Shown in pieces: positions 7,757-17,054 of a stretch of DNA of 64,000 nucleotides. Position numbers and translations under genes: made by a program. A model generated the notes under the pieces. It saw only the letters and a program-made list of their open reading frames with translations. It made no database searches and was not told where the DNA came from. The stretch is from the NCBI GenBank assembly GCA_000403255.2, contig KE159582.1:682500-746499 (forward strand), written 5' to 3'. The DNA is from Lachnospiraceae bacterium 3-1. GTDB lineage: Bacteria; Bacillota; Clostridia; Lachnospirales; Lachnospiraceae. Each line of letters opens with the position of its first letter. Position 1 is the first letter of the stretch.

Positions 7757-9685
7757 TTGAAGTGTATCAGTATCGATATTGAGTCGTATTCGGATGTGGA
7801 TTTATCCAAATGCGGCGTTTACAAATATTCTTCCTCGCCGAATTTTGAGATTCTGCTGTTTGGGTTCAGTGTGGACGGCGGGGATGTGCGGGTGGTCGAT
7901 GTTGCCTGCGGGGAGGAAATCCCTGCGGAAATACTGGCGGCGCTTTCCGATGAGTCCGTCACCAAGTGGGCATTCAATGCTATGTTCGAGAGGGTGTGCT
8001 TATCAAATTATCTTGGGGAATGGCTGGAGCCGGAATCATGGAAATGCTCCATGGTCTGGTCTGCCACGCTTGGCTTGCCTCTGTCCTTGGAAAGCGTGGG
8101 TGCGGTGCTTGGGCTGGAAAAAAAGAAGCTGTCGGAGGGCAAAGACCTGATCCGCTATTTCTGTGTCCCCTGCAAGCCGACCAAAACAAACGGCGGCCGG
8201 ACGCGGAATCTGCCGGAACACGACAGGGAGAAATGGGAGCGGTTCAAGGCATACAACCTCCGTGACGTGGAGGCGGAGATGCAGATACAGCAGAGGCTGT
8301 CCAAATTCCCTGTCCCGGATTTTGTATGGGAGGAGTATTGGCAGGACCAGGAGATTAACGACCGGGGCATCGGTGTGGATATGGAAATGGTCAGGAACGC
8401 CATCGCCATGGATGGGCGCTCCAAGTCGGAGCTGTCGGCTGCCATGCAGGAACTGACGGAACTGGAGAACCCAAACTCCGTGCAGCAGATGAAGCAGTGG
8501 CTTTCGGAGAATGGGATGGAAACGGATTCATTGGATAAAAAAGCGGTGGCGGGGCTTCTGCAGGATGCACCGGAGCAATTAAGAACTGTGCTGACCCTGC
8601 GGCAGCAGCTTGCCAAATCCTCTGTAAAGAAATACCAGGCAATGGAGAATGCGGTGTGTGCGGACAGCCGTGCGCACGGGATGTTTCAATTCTACGGAGC
8701 CAACAGGACGGGGAGGTTCTCCGGCCGGATTATTCAGTTGCAGAATCTGCCCCAGAACCATATCCCTGATTTGGCGCAGGCGCGGGAACTTGTGAAAGCC
8801 GGGGATTTCGATGCCCTTGCCATGCTCTATGAGGATATCCCGGATACGCTATCGCAGCTCATCCGCACGGCTTTTGTGCCGCAGGATGGAAGGAAGTTCA
8901 TTGTGGCGGATTTTTCCGCTATCGAGGCAAGGGTGATTGCCTGGATTGCCGGGGAGCGGTGGCGTCTTAGGGTGTTCGAGGGAGGCGGTGACATTTACTG
9001 CGCCTCGGCAAGCCAGATGTTCCATGTGCCGGTGGAAAAGCACGGCGTGAACGGGCATCTGCGGCAGAAAGGCAAGATAGCGGAACTGGCCCTCGGCTAT
9101 GGCGGATCAGTCGGTGCATTGAAATCCATGGGCGCGCTGGAGATGGGGCTTGCGGAGGAAGAGCTGCAGCCGCTTGTGTCAGCATGGCGGTATTCCAATC
9201 CGAGCATCACGGAGTTCTGGTGGGCGGTTGACCGCGCCGTGAAGGAGTGCATCAAAAAGCGGATGCCAACGGAAACACACGGCATCCGCTTCAGCTATGA
9301 AAGCGGGATGCTGTTCATCACGCTTTTCTCCGGACGGCGGCTTGCGTATGTAAAGCCGAGGATTGGCGAGAACCAGTTTGGCGGAGAGTCCGTCACCTAC
9401 ATGGGTGTGGGCGGCACAAAGAAATGGGAGCGGCTGGAAAGCTACGGCCCCAAGTTCGTGGAGAATATCGTCCAGGCGGTCAGCCGGGATATTTTATGCT
9501 ATGCCATGCGGACTTTACGGAACTGCTCAATCGTGGCACACGTCCATGATGAAATCATCATCGAGGCAGACAGGAGGATGTCCCTTCCTGCCGTATGTGA
9601 ACAGATGGGCAGGACGCCGCCCTGGGCGAAAGGTTTACTGCTCCGGGCGGATGGTTACGAGTGTTCGTTTTACCAAAAGGATTAG
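7757..9685 (+). CDS. Family A DNA polymerase
   Basis: This is a phage replicative polymerase with a 3'-5' exonuclease domain. The exonuclease motif SIDIESYSDVD is at the very N-terminus and YNLRDVEAE near residue 165. Polymerase motif A is DFSAIEARVIAW, motif B is KGKIAELALGYGGSVGAL and motif C is HVHDEIIIE. All key residues look present. The TTG at 7757 is placed nine bases from AAAGGAG and gives the usual start MKCISIDIES; a GTG at 7751 is the alternative, but only about three bases from the site. It works with the primase-helicase at 10625. Confidence 0.92.
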   Translation: MKCISIDIESYSDVDLSKCGVYKYSSSPNFEILLFGFSVDGGDVRVVDVACGEEIPAEILAALSDESVTKWAFNAMFERVCLSNYLGEWLEPESWKCSMVWSATLGLPLSLESVGAVLGLEKKKLSEGKDLIRYFCVPCKPTKTNGGRTRNLPEHDREKWERFKAYNLRDVEAEMQIQQRLSKFPVPDFVWEEYWQDQEINDRGIGVDMEMVRNAIAMDGRSKSELSAAMQELTELENPNSVQQMKQWLSENGMETDSLDKKAVAGLLQDAPEQLRTVLTLRQQLAKSSVKKYQAMENAVCADSRAHGMFQFYGANRTGRFSGRIIQLQNLPQNHIPDLAQARELVKAGDFDALAMLYEDIPDTLSQLIRTAFVPQDGRKFIVADFSAIEARVIAWIAGERWRLRVFEGGGDIYCASASQMFHVPVEKHGVNGHLRQKGKIAELALGYGGSVGALKSMGALEMGLAEEELQPLVSAWRYSNPSITEFWWAVDRAVKECIKKRMPTETHGIRFSYESGMLFITLFSGRRLAYVKPRIGENQFGGESVTYMGVGGTKKWERLESYGPKFVENIVQAVSRDILCYAMRTLRNCSIVAHVHDEIIIEADRRMSLPAVCEQMGRTPPWAKGLLLRADGYECSFYQKD

Positions 9686-9695
9686 GCAGGGGTGC

Positions 9696-10028
9696 ATGAT
9701 GGAACGGCTGCGGATTGAATACGGGACGGGATACATGGAGCTTATTGTGGAGGCATTCTTCCCCTGCAAAATGCCGGCGATGAGGAAAGCCGCAAGGCTC
9801 ATCAATTCATACTGCTCCGATGAAGCAAGGGAGGAGCTGCTTTCGGAACTGCGGGAGTTGGCGGACGGGTATAAAGCCCTTTGCGATATGTACAGAGAAA
9901 CAGAAGAGGCGCTTCCTGCGGATTCCCCGGAGCGGAGGCACTGGAGGGCGCGGTTCAACAAAACGGAAGTCCTCCGCAGAAGGATGGAGGGGAATATCAG
10001 ATTGATTTCAGGAGGCGGAAAGGGATGA
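9696..10028 (+). CDS. Hypothetical prophage protein, helical
   Basis: A 110-residue protein with no family I can name. It reads as mostly helical and charged (ARLINSYCSDEAREELLSEL) and ends in GGGKG. It starts 10 bases after the polymerase stop and its stop overlaps the next ATG, so it belongs to the replication operon. Codon use matches its neighbours. Confidence 0.6.
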   Translation: MMERLRIEYGTGYMELIVEAFFPCKMPAMRKAARLINSYCSDEAREELLSELRELADGYKALCDMYRETEEALPADSPERRHWRARFNKTEVLRRRMEGNIRLISGGGKG

Positions 10029-10216
10029 GCAGAGCGGCAATGCAGGGGTGCAGGGCGCACGGCGACTGTTTCGCAAACAGAGGCGGCATCTGCACCTGCT
10101 TAAAGGACAATGACTTTGGCGGGAGGGACTGCCCGTTTTACAAGCCTGCGGACACAGTCCGGAAAGAACAGCGCAGGCAGAATGGAGGTATGGTTGATGG
10201 GAATCAGCAGATATAA
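10025..10216 (+). CDS. Small Cys-rich prophage protein
   Basis: A 63-residue protein with five cysteines (GCRAHGDC, GGICTCL, RDCPFY) that could bind a metal ion, though the spacing is not a textbook zinc ribbon. The start overlaps the previous stop (ATGA) and its end overlaps the next gene by 20 bases. Function unknown. Confidence 0.6.
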   Translation: MSRAAMQGCRAHGDCFANRGGICTCLKDNDFGGRDCPFYKPADTVRKEQRRQNGGMVDGNQQI

Positions 10217-10628
10217 CAGCGAGGGATACAGCGACCCGACGAGCCATGCGGCGTTATCGGGGATCAGGAAGGAGGAAAGGGCTGCGAAGCGGACATACCG
10301 GCCGCTTGTCTATATATGCTCCCCGTTTGCCGGGGACAGGTCAGGCAACACGCAGAAGGCGAGGCGGTACAGCAGGTTTGCAGTGAAGAACGGCGCGATT
10401 CCGATCGCCCCGCACCTTTTGTTTCCGCAGTTTCTGGATGACGGGAAACCTGCGGAGCGGGCAATCGGTATGTTCATGGGAATGGTGCTGCTTGGCAAGT
10501 GTGAGCAGTTGTGGGTGTTCGGCGGAACCATATCCACAGGGATGGCGGCGGAGATTGAGAAGGCGGAAAAGCGGGATATGCCAATCCGCTATTTCACAGA
10601 AAACTGCGAGGAGGTCTGCAAATTATGA
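10197..10628 (+). CDS. DUF4406-type protein, deoxyribosyltransferase-like
   Basis: A protein of 143 residues whose core RPLVYICSPFAGDRSGN resembles the nucleoside 2-deoxyribosyltransferase-like fold used by DUF4406/DUF7768 phage proteins. AIPIAPHLLFPQFL and WVFGGTISTGMAAEIEKA fit the same Rossmann-like fold. The ATG at 10197 follows GGAGGT. It sits directly before the primase, with an ATGA overlap. It may act on nucleotides during phage replication; no substrate can be assigned. Confidence 0.7.
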   Translation: MGISRYNSEGYSDPTSHAALSGIRKEERAAKRTYRPLVYICSPFAGDRSGNTQKARRYSRFAVKNGAIPIAPHLLFPQFLDDGKPAERAIGMFMGMVLLGKCEQLWVFGGTISTGMAAEIEKAEKRDMPIRYFTENCEEVCKL

Positions 10629-12865
10629 GAATGACATTTTACACGGCGAACTGCAGGGGGAACGCAAAGAACAGCCTTTATCCCAACAGGCGCGTCATTG
10701 ACAATGAGGATGACTGCATGGAGGTGGCAGCGTTCGACCATGTGTGCGCGGAATTTAAGAGCTGCCGCAGGAGCGGGGATAACTTCCTCTCCTGCGATGT
10801 GGACGTGATGGACTGCGACAACGGCCATTCCGACAATCCGGAGGACTGGATTCATCCGGAAGATTTGGATGAAAAAATCGGGAAGGATGTGGCGTTTGTT
10901 GTGGTGCCGAGCCGGAACAATATGAAGCCGAAGGAGGGGAAGTCCGCAAGGCCGAGGTTCCATGTGTACTTCCCGCATGATCCAATCACAGATGGGGAGG
11001 CGTGTGCGGCTCTGAAGAAAGCCATACAGCAGAAATTCCCTTTCTTCGATGCCAAGGCGCTGGATTCTGCCCGTTTCATTTTCGGGCATCCTGCGGACTC
11101 CATCTTTTGGCACGAGGGCGAGATCACTATTGACTGCATCGTGAAGTACCAGGGCGGCAGGGAGATACCGCAGGGGCAGCGCAACGCCACCATGTCCCAT
11201 TTTGCCGGGCGCGTGGTGAAGCGGTACGGCGCGACGGAGCGGGCGCATGAGATCTTCATGGAGGAGGCAGATAAATGTAATCCGCCGCTGGAAGATGCGG
11301 AGCTTGCAATGATCTGGCAGAGCGCCTGCCGGTTTGCGGAGAAAGTGCAGGGGCAGGAGGGATATGTGGCACCGGATGCGTACAATGACGAGTTCGGGCG
11401 GGAGTCTTTAAAACCGGGCGATTACTCCGACATCGGGCAGGCGAAGGTGCTGACCAGGGAATACGGCGTGGAGCTGCGCTATACGGCGGCTACGGATTAC
11501 CTGCGTTTCTGCGGGCAGTATTGGGTGGAGTCCAAGCAGCAGGCAGTGGGCGCGGCGGAGGAGTTCCTTGACCTTCAGCTTGCGGATGCTAAGGATGAAA
11601 TCACACGGACGAAACAGGCGCTTATGGATACCGGCATTTCAGAGGATGCCATCACCTCCGGCGGCAAGACGCTGGAAAAGAAAATAAGCGGCGGGCAGAT
11701 GGACGCCTACCTTGCGTATATGTCCGCCCAGGCATATAAGGCGTTTGTGATGAAGCGGCGGGACATGAAGTATGTGGTTTCCGCCCTGCAGGCGGCGAAG
11801 CCGATGCTGGAGATCAGCGTGTCTGACCTGGATAAAGACGGGTTCCTTCTGAACACGCCGGACGGCACTTATTACCTCCCGGACGGGCTGGATGGGAAGC
11901 GTGACCACAGCCCGGAGGACTATATCACTAAGATAACGGCGGCAGCTCCCGGCGATAAAGGGGAGAAACTGTGGCTGGATTCTTTAGACACTATTTTCTG
12001 CGGTGATTCGGAGCTGATTGATTATGTGCAGCAGATCGTGGGCATGGCGGCGGTGGGGCGCGTCTACATGGAATCGCTGGTCATTGCCTACGGGGAGGGG
12101 AGGAACGGTAAATCCACTTTTTGGAACACCGTAGCCCGTGTGCTTGGCACCTACAGCGGGAATATGTCCGCCGACACCCTCACGGTCGGGTGCAAGCGGA
12201 ATGTGAAACCAGAACTTGCCGAGGCAAAGGGCAAACGGCTAATTATTGCTGCGGAGCTGGAGGAAGGGATGCGCCTGAATACCTCCGTGGTGAAGCAGAT
12301 GTGTTCCACGGATGAGATTTTTGCGGAGAAAAAGTATAAGGACCCGTTTTCCTTCACGCCGAGCCACACCCTCGTGCTGTATACCAACCACCTGCCAAGA
12401 GTAGGAGCGAATGACCCTGGAACGTGGCGGCGTTTAATTGTGATTCCGTTCCATGCCAGGATAGAGGGTGCAGGGGATGTGAAGAACTATGCCGATTTCC
12501 TCGTTTCGGAGGCAGCGCCGGCTGTTATGAAGTGGATCATTGAGGGAGCGGAAAAGGCTATCAGCCGGAATTTCCACATCCCTTCCCCAGCCTGCGTGGA
12601 GGAAGCCATCAAATCATACCGGGAGGACAATGACTGGCTTGGGCATTTCCTGCATGAGTGCTGCGAGGCCGATAAAACGTACCGGGAGAAGTCTGGCGTT
12701 CTGTACCAGGAATACCGCAGCTATTGTATGCGGACGGGCGAGTACACCAGAAGTACGGCTGATTTTTATAACGCGCTGGAGTCTGCCGGCTTTTCCCGGA
12801 GGAAGGCGAAGGCCGGCATTATCGTGTATGGGCTGCGGATAAAGGAGGAAGATTTTGAGGACTGA
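10625..12865 (+). CDS. Phage primase-helicase, D5/P4 type
   Basis: This is a 746-residue fusion of a primase and an SF3 helicase. The N-terminal archaeo-eukaryotic primase-like region contains SCDVDVMDCDNGHSD (metal-binding acidic residues), FVVVPSRNN and the basic FHVYFPHDPI. The C-terminal D5-like helicase has Walker A GEGRNGKSTFW near residues 489-499, LIIAAELEEG as Walker B region and VLYTNHLPRV. It primes and unwinds at the phage fork together with the family A polymerase. An inverted repeat that may be the origin follows immediately. Confidence 0.92.
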   Translation: MRMTFYTANCRGNAKNSLYPNRRVIDNEDDCMEVAAFDHVCAEFKSCRRSGDNFLSCDVDVMDCDNGHSDNPEDWIHPEDLDEKIGKDVAFVVVPSRNNMKPKEGKSARPRFHVYFPHDPITDGEACAALKKAIQQKFPFFDAKALDSARFIFGHPADSIFWHEGEITIDCIVKYQGGREIPQGQRNATMSHFAGRVVKRYGATERAHEIFMEEADKCNPPLEDAELAMIWQSACRFAEKVQGQEGYVAPDAYNDEFGRESLKPGDYSDIGQAKVLTREYGVELRYTAATDYLRFCGQYWVESKQQAVGAAEEFLDLQLADAKDEITRTKQALMDTGISEDAITSGGKTLEKKISGGQMDAYLAYMSAQAYKAFVMKRRDMKYVVSALQAAKPMLEISVSDLDKDGFLLNTPDGTYYLPDGLDGKRDHSPEDYITKITAAAPGDKGEKLWLDSLDTIFCGDSELIDYVQQIVGMAAVGRVYMESLVIAYGEGRNGKSTFWNTVARVLGTYSGNMSADTLTVGCKRNVKPELAEAKGKRLIIAAELEEGMRLNTSVVKQMCSTDEIFAEKKYKDPFSFTPSHTLVLYTNHLPRVGANDPGTWRRLIVIPFHARIEGAGDVKNYADFLVSEAAPAVMKWIIEGAEKAISRNFHIPSPACVEEAIKSYREDNDWLGHFLHECCEADKTYREKSGVLYQEYRSYCMRTGEYTRSTADFYNALESAGFSRRKAKAGIIVYGLRIKEEDFED

Positions 12866-12887
12866 GAAAGCCCATGTTTTGGGGAAA

Positions 12888-13000
12888 GGTGCAGGTCGGT
12901 GCAGGTCTTGGTATAAACCCCCTTTAGGGCAGTTTTTTCAGCAAAAAATCACTTATAGAGGAGTTTTAGGTACGACTTGCACCGACCTGCACCCTAAAGG
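12888..13000. repeat. Iteron-like inverted repeat after the primase
   Basis: GGTGCAGGTC occurs twice in tandem at 12888-12907. Two inverted copies, GACTTGCACC and GACCTGCACC, lie at 12974-12993, making 22-bp arms with two mismatches. A second pair, CCTTTAGGG (12921-12929) and CCCTAAAGG (12992-13000), could form a competing stem. Its place between primase and nuclease genes suggests a replication origin, or a structured RNA. Confidence 0.55.
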
Positions 13001-13038
13001 CTGGAATGCTTGAAAAATAAGGGATTGGAGGCATTTGC

Positions 13039-13320
13039 ATGAGAGAGAAGACCATAGAGCAGAAATTCAGGGCGGCAGTCAAGGCCGCCGGGGGCCTGGC
13101 ACTTAAGTTCGCATCGCCCGGTTTTGATGGGGTGCCTGACAGACTGGCACTTCTCCCGGATGGGAAAATGGCGTTCGTGGAGGTAAAGGCTCCTGGGAAA
13201 AAGCCCCGCCCCCTGCAGCTTTCCCGGCACAGGCTGCTTCGGCAGTTGGGATTTAAAGTGTATGTGCTGGATGATGAATCACAGATCGGAGGGATGATTG
13301 ATGAGATACGAGCCACATGA
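13039..13320 (+). CDS. VRR-NUC domain nuclease
   Basis: A single-domain 93-residue VRR-NUC protein, the stand-alone phage form of this PD-(D/E)XK nuclease family. The catalytic signature is GFDGVPDRLALL followed by MAFVEVKAPGKKP, then the conserved Gln in PLQLSRH. The length is normal for the stand-alone form. The start follows TTGGAGG. It overlaps the SNF2 helicase downstream by 20 bases, a common phage pairing thought to act on branched DNA intermediates. Confidence 0.88.
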   Translation: MREKTIEQKFRAAVKAAGGLALKFASPGFDGVPDRLALLPDGKMAFVEVKAPGKKPRPLQLSRHRLLRQLGFKVYVLDDESQIGGMIDEIRAT

Positions 13321-14665
13321 ATACCAGAAATTTACAGCAGAATACATTGAGGCGCATCCAGTATCCGCAATCTTCCTGGACTGCGGATTAGGGAAAACGA
13401 GCATCACGCTGACGGCAGTCAACGACCTGATGTTTGACAGCTTTGAAATCCACAGGGTGCTTGTGGTAGCGCCAATCCGTGTAGCTTCTTACAGTTGGCC
13501 GGCGGAAATTGAAAAATGGGACCACCTTGAGGGACTGAAATACAGCGTGGCGGTCGGAACGGCGGCAGAGAGGCTTGCGGCATTAAAAAAGCCGGCAGAC
13601 ATTTATCTCATCAACCGTGAGAACGTGCAGTGGCTGATTTCCGAGAGCGGCATACCGTTTGACTTCGACATGGTGGTGATCGATGAGCTGTCGTCCTTCA
13701 AGAACCACCAGACGAAGCGGTTCAAGGCATTGATGAAAGTCCGGCCGAAAGTAAAGCGCATCGTGGGGCTGACCGGCACGCCGAGCAGCAACGGCCTGAT
13801 GGACTTATGGGCGGAGTTCCGGCTGCTGGACATGGGCGAGCGGCTTGGCAGGTTCATCGGGCAGTACCGCACTTCTTACTTCCGGCCGGATAAGCAGAAC
13901 GGGCAGGTGGTGTTTTCTTACAAGCCGCTGCCTGGGGCGGAGAAACAGATATACGGCAAAATATCCGACATCACCATTTCCATGAAGTCCACCGACCACC
14001 TGCAGATGCCGGAACTGATAAATTCCAGATACACGGTGTATCTTTCTGAGAAAGAGGATTCGCACTATGCGGATTTGAAGAAAGACCTCGTCCTTCAGCT
14101 TCCGGACGGCGACATCACAGCCGCCAATGCCGCATCCCTTTCCGGGAAGCTGTCGCAGATGGCGAACGGCGCAGTCTACACGGATGCCGGGGAGACGGTC
14201 GCCATCCATGAGCGGAAGCTGGACGCACTGGAGGACATCATCGAGGCGGCAAACGGCAAGCCAGTGCTTGTGGCATACTGGTTCCGGCATGACCTGGAGC
14301 GCATCACGGAACGGCTGCACAAGCTGAAAATTCCGTGTTCCCGGCTGGATACCGACGGCAGCATCCGGAAATGGAACGCCGGGGAGATCCCGGTGGCGCT
14401 GATCCACCCGGCATCCGCTGGACACGGCTTGAACCTCCAGGGCGGAGGGAACACCCTAGTGTGGTTCGGCCTTACCTGGTCACTGGAATTATACCAGCAG
14501 ACGGTGGCGAGGCTGTGGCGGCAGGGGCAACAATCAGAAACCGTGGTGGTGCAGCACATCATCACGAAAGGCACCATAGACGAGCGGATCATGAAGGCGC
14601 TTTCCGAAAAGGATACCACGCAGGCCGCACTGATTGATGCAGTGAAAGCCGACTTGAAGATATAG
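13301..14665 (+). CDS. SNF2-type DEAD-like helicase
   Basis: This is a superfamily 2 SNF2-like ATPase of 455 residues. Walker A is FLDCGLGKTSITL near residue 30, and the DEAH-type motif appears as VVIDELSSFKNH. The later motifs are VGLTGTPSSNG (motif III), PASAGHGLNLQGG and QTVARLWRQGQ (motif VI with Arg finger). The ATG at 13301 is preceded by GGAGGG. It probably remodels phage replication or recombination intermediates together with the VRR-NUC nuclease. Confidence 0.9.
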   Translation: MRYEPHEYQKFTAEYIEAHPVSAIFLDCGLGKTSITLTAVNDLMFDSFEIHRVLVVAPIRVASYSWPAEIEKWDHLEGLKYSVAVGTAAERLAALKKPADIYLINRENVQWLISESGIPFDFDMVVIDELSSFKNHQTKRFKALMKVRPKVKRIVGLTGTPSSNGLMDLWAEFRLLDMGERLGRFIGQYRTSYFRPDKQNGQVVFSYKPLPGAEKQIYGKISDITISMKSTDHLQMPELINSRYTVYLSEKEDSHYADLKKDLVLQLPDGDITAANAASLSGKLSQMANGAVYTDAGETVAIHERKLDALEDIIEAANGKPVLVAYWFRHDLERITERLHKLKIPCSRLDTDGSIRKWNAGEIPVALIHPASAGHGLNLQGGGNTLVWFGLTWSLELYQQTVARLWRQGQQSETVVVQHIITKGTIDERIMKALSEKDTTQAALIDAVKADLKI

Positions 14666-14777
14666 GCGGAAATGCCGCCTCCAGTCAAAACTGCAAATCT
14701 GGGCCAATCAATGAAAATCAACGACAATCTTTGAAAATCCGGGGGAAGCAAATATATTTTGATTGGAGGCATGGCTT

Positions 14778-15239
14778 ATGAGCATTATCTGGAAGTACCT
14801 TGACAAGCGGTCGGCGGCCGTGGACGCACTGAAGGATTACAGCAGCATGAAATTCATCATTGACCACACGGATGATGAGATAAAGGCGGCATATGAGAAA
14901 ATGGGCGGCGTCAGCAGCCCGCAGTCTGACGGGATGCCCCATACGCACAATCCCCATGCTGTGGAGGACAGGATGATAAAGGGCATCGAGGAGATTGATG
15001 TGCTGAAGGAGCGTTACCGTCAGGCAGTGGAATATATGGCGTGGTTCCTCCCGGCATGGGAGGAACTTTCGGAGGATGAGCGGTATGTGCTGGAAGCCTT
15101 TTATGGTGACGGCAACGAATATGGCAGCAGCATTATCTATAAAATCGCAGACCATTTCCACATTGAGCAGAGTTCCGCCTATAACAAAAAGAACCGTGCG
15201 CTGCACCACCTCACCATCCTGCTTTTTGGGAAAAGCTGA
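14778..15239 (+). CDS. ArpU/RinA-like late transcription regulator
   Basis: A 153-residue protein whose C-terminal part has a sigma-like helix-turn-helix (SSIIYKIADHFHIEQSSAYN) and whose middle is helical and acidic. Proteins of this size and position, between replication and packaging genes, are ArpU/RinA or DUF1492-type activators of late transcription. The ATG follows GGAGG at 14764-14768. It begins a new transcription unit after a gap of 112 bases. The late-activator role is inferred from position and fold. Confidence 0.65.
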   Translation: MSIIWKYLDKRSAAVDALKDYSSMKFIIDHTDDEIKAAYEKMGGVSSPQSDGMPHTHNPHAVEDRMIKGIEEIDVLKERYRQAVEYMAWFLPAWEELSEDERYVLEAFYGDGNEYGSSIIYKIADHFHIEQSSAYNKKNRALHHLTILLFGKS

Positions 15240-15316
15240 AATTCATGAAAATAGGAGTGGATATATTTCCCCATTGACGGTAATATGCACCATACCAAAA
15301 CGAGAGGAGGTGCAGG

Positions 15317-15778
15317 ATGGCAGAAGAGGATGAAGTTTCAAGGATCATGGCGGTGGCGGAGAAATACAGCGATTACTGGAATGAGTGGCATTCGGACATC
15401 GCCATTGGCAGGAAAGGACCGAACTTTTTCTATGTGTACAACGACCAGTACCGTTACTTTGAGGTGTTTGAGGAATTCAGCACGGCGGAGGAACTGGAGA
15501 AGCTGATCATCGGAACCATGGCGGAGAACATGGAGACCTTCAATGCCGTGGCGCTGGAGAACACGCAGAAGATGTTTGAAAACCTGGACATCAACGAGAA
15601 CGTCGGCAGTTACGACCCGGACTTCCACATCTACAAGCTGCTTCGGCAGATGGAGATCATGACGGGGCAGTTGGAACACTGGTCGGAACTTGTGGCAGGC
15701 ACATACCGGTCATTTGCAAATGTCTGTAAAGACATGAAATTTGGCGGGAAAAAACCGGGCGGGGACACACATGAGTAA
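15317..15778 (+). CDS. Hypothetical prophage protein
   Basis: A 153-residue acidic, largely helical protein that I do not recognise. Residues 1-60 are Tyr/Phe/Trp-rich (NFFYVYNDQYRYFEVFEEF) and the C-terminus is basic (FGGKKPGG). A strong GAGAGGAGGTG site precedes the ATG. It lies between the late-type regulator and the HNH nuclease. Confidence 0.6.
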   Translation: MAEEDEVSRIMAVAEKYSDYWNEWHSDIAIGRKGPNFFYVYNDQYRYFEVFEEFSTAEELEKLIIGTMAENMETFNAVALENTQKMFENLDINENVGSYDPDFHIYKLLRQMEIMTGQLEHWSELVAGTYRSFANVCKDMKFGGKKPGGDTHE

Positions 15779-15905
15779 TTCCGTGTAAAATGTTTGCCAT
15801 ATGGCGTGGTATACTGACATTATCGAAAACTGCATAAAGACAGACGGCCTTCGTGGGAAACTTCTCCTGCGGGGGCTTTCTTTATGCCATGAGGAGGTGA
15901 GAGCA

Positions 15906-16265
15906 ATGCCAAGGAAACCGAAGAGGCCGTGTTCCTTCCCCGGATGCCCGAAGCTGACAGAGGGGCGCTTTTGTGAGGAGCATGAAAAGCAGGAGAACCG
16001 CCGCTACGAGAAGTACGACCGTGACCCGGCTGTACGCCGTAGGTACGGCAGAGCGTGGAAACGAATCCGTGACCGCTACGCCGCCAAGCACCCGTTCTGT
16101 GAGGAGTGTTATAAGAAAGGGCTGCTGCATCCTGTGGAGGAGGTACACCACAAACTGCCGCTGGCAGAGGGCGGCACCCATGATGAGTCAAACCTTGTGT
16201 CGCTGTGCCAGCCGTGCCATGCCAGGATTCATGCGGAGCGTGGCGACAGGTGGCATAAGCATTAA
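15906..16265 (+). CDS. HNH endonuclease next to terminase
   Basis: An HNH nuclease of 119 residues. The N-terminal CSFPGCPKLTEGRFCEEH and the core CEECYKKG plus CQPCHARIH hold two Cys pairs for zinc. The catalytic HNH segment is VEEVHHKLPLAEGGTHDESN. The ATG follows GAGGAGGTG. HNH proteins placed directly before the terminase genes are needed for cos cleavage in HK97-like phages, which fits the possible cos region downstream. Confidence 0.9.
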   Translation: MPRKPKRPCSFPGCPKLTEGRFCEEHEKQENRRYEKYDRDPAVRRRYGRAWKRIRDRYAAKHPFCEECYKKGLLHPVEEVHHKLPLAEGGTHDESNLVSLCQPCHARIHAERGDRWHKH

Positions 16266-16299
16266 TTTATTTTATGGGAATCAGTGCTGTGTTGATTTA

Positions 16300-16490
16300 T
16301 GCTGTGGAGGTTTCTGCTGACCCGGAGGGGCGGTCGGAATCTCTACAGCAGATATTCTGTGGAACGGGCGTGGGGTCACACGCACAAAAACCGGAAATCA
16401 AACGGGGGATTGCCCCGCCCTGATTTTCCGCATTCCATAGGCTTTTTAAGGTGCTGTGGCGTTTGATTTCCGCAGCTTTTTTCAAACGAA
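16300..16490 (+). other. Candidate cos region
   Basis: The gap between HNH and small terminase carries GGTCGGAATCTCTACAGC and GCGTGGGGTCACACGC (a near-palindrome). An inverted pair GGAAATCAAAC (about 16392) / GTTTGATTTCC (about 16460) flanks a GC-rich segment. Similar sequence stands at this place in other HNH-terminase phages, from memory. Cleavage position not determinable. Confidence 0.45.
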
Positions 16491-16513
16491 ATCAAAGAAA
16501 CGGGGTGAAAACA

Positions 16514-17047
16514 GTGGCAAAAGACGGCAGCAACCGTGGCGGCGCAAGGCCGGGGGCAGGGCGCAAGCCCAAGGCGCTCACGGAGAAGATCAGCGAGGGG
16601 AAAACGGCTGCGGTTATGATGGAGCCTGCCGAACTGGAGGGCGTGGATGTGCCGCCCGTGAAGGACTTCCTCAAATCCCCGCAGAAGAGCGGGCGGGAGC
16701 TGGTGGCGGAGGAAGTGTACCAGGAAACCTATGCCTGGCTGAAAGCGAGGGGATGTGAAAAGCTGGTCACCGTGCAGATGGTGGAGCAGTACGCCATGAG
16801 CGTGTCCCGGTGGATTCAGTGCGAGGAGATCGTGTCCTCCACGGGCTTCCTTGCGAAACACCCGACCACGGGGGCTGCCATCGCATCCCCCTATGTCACC
16901 ATGAGCCAGTCCTACATGAAGCAGACCAATTACTGCTGGATGCAGATATACCAGATCGTGAAGGAGAACTGCTCGGTGGAATTCCAGGGCAACACGCCCC
17001 AGGATGATGTGATGGAGCGGCTGCTCCGCGCAAGGAAAGGAGTGTAG
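16514..17047 (+). CDS. terS: Terminase small subunit, P27 family
   Basis: The N-terminus (NRGGARPGAGRKPKAL) is the basic DNA-binding start of P27-type small terminases. The rest (ETYAWLKARG, YAMSVSRWIQCEEIV, AIASPYVTMSQSYMKQ, NCWM-like aromatic stretch) fits the family helices. The GTG at 16514 gives the usual MAKDGSNRGG start, six bases after GGGGTG. It should bind the cos region and recruit the large subunit. Unusually, the large subunit lies about 12 kb downstream, with methyltransferases and an accessory island in between. Confidence 0.85.
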   Translation: MAKDGSNRGGARPGAGRKPKALTEKISEGKTAAVMMEPAELEGVDVPPVKDFLKSPQKSGRELVAEEVYQETYAWLKARGCEKLVTVQMVEQYAMSVSRWIQCEEIVSSTGFLAKHPTTGAAIASPYVTMSQSYMKQTNYCWMQIYQIVKENCSVEFQGNTPQDDVMERLLRARKGV

Positions 17048-17054
17048 ATAAAAA

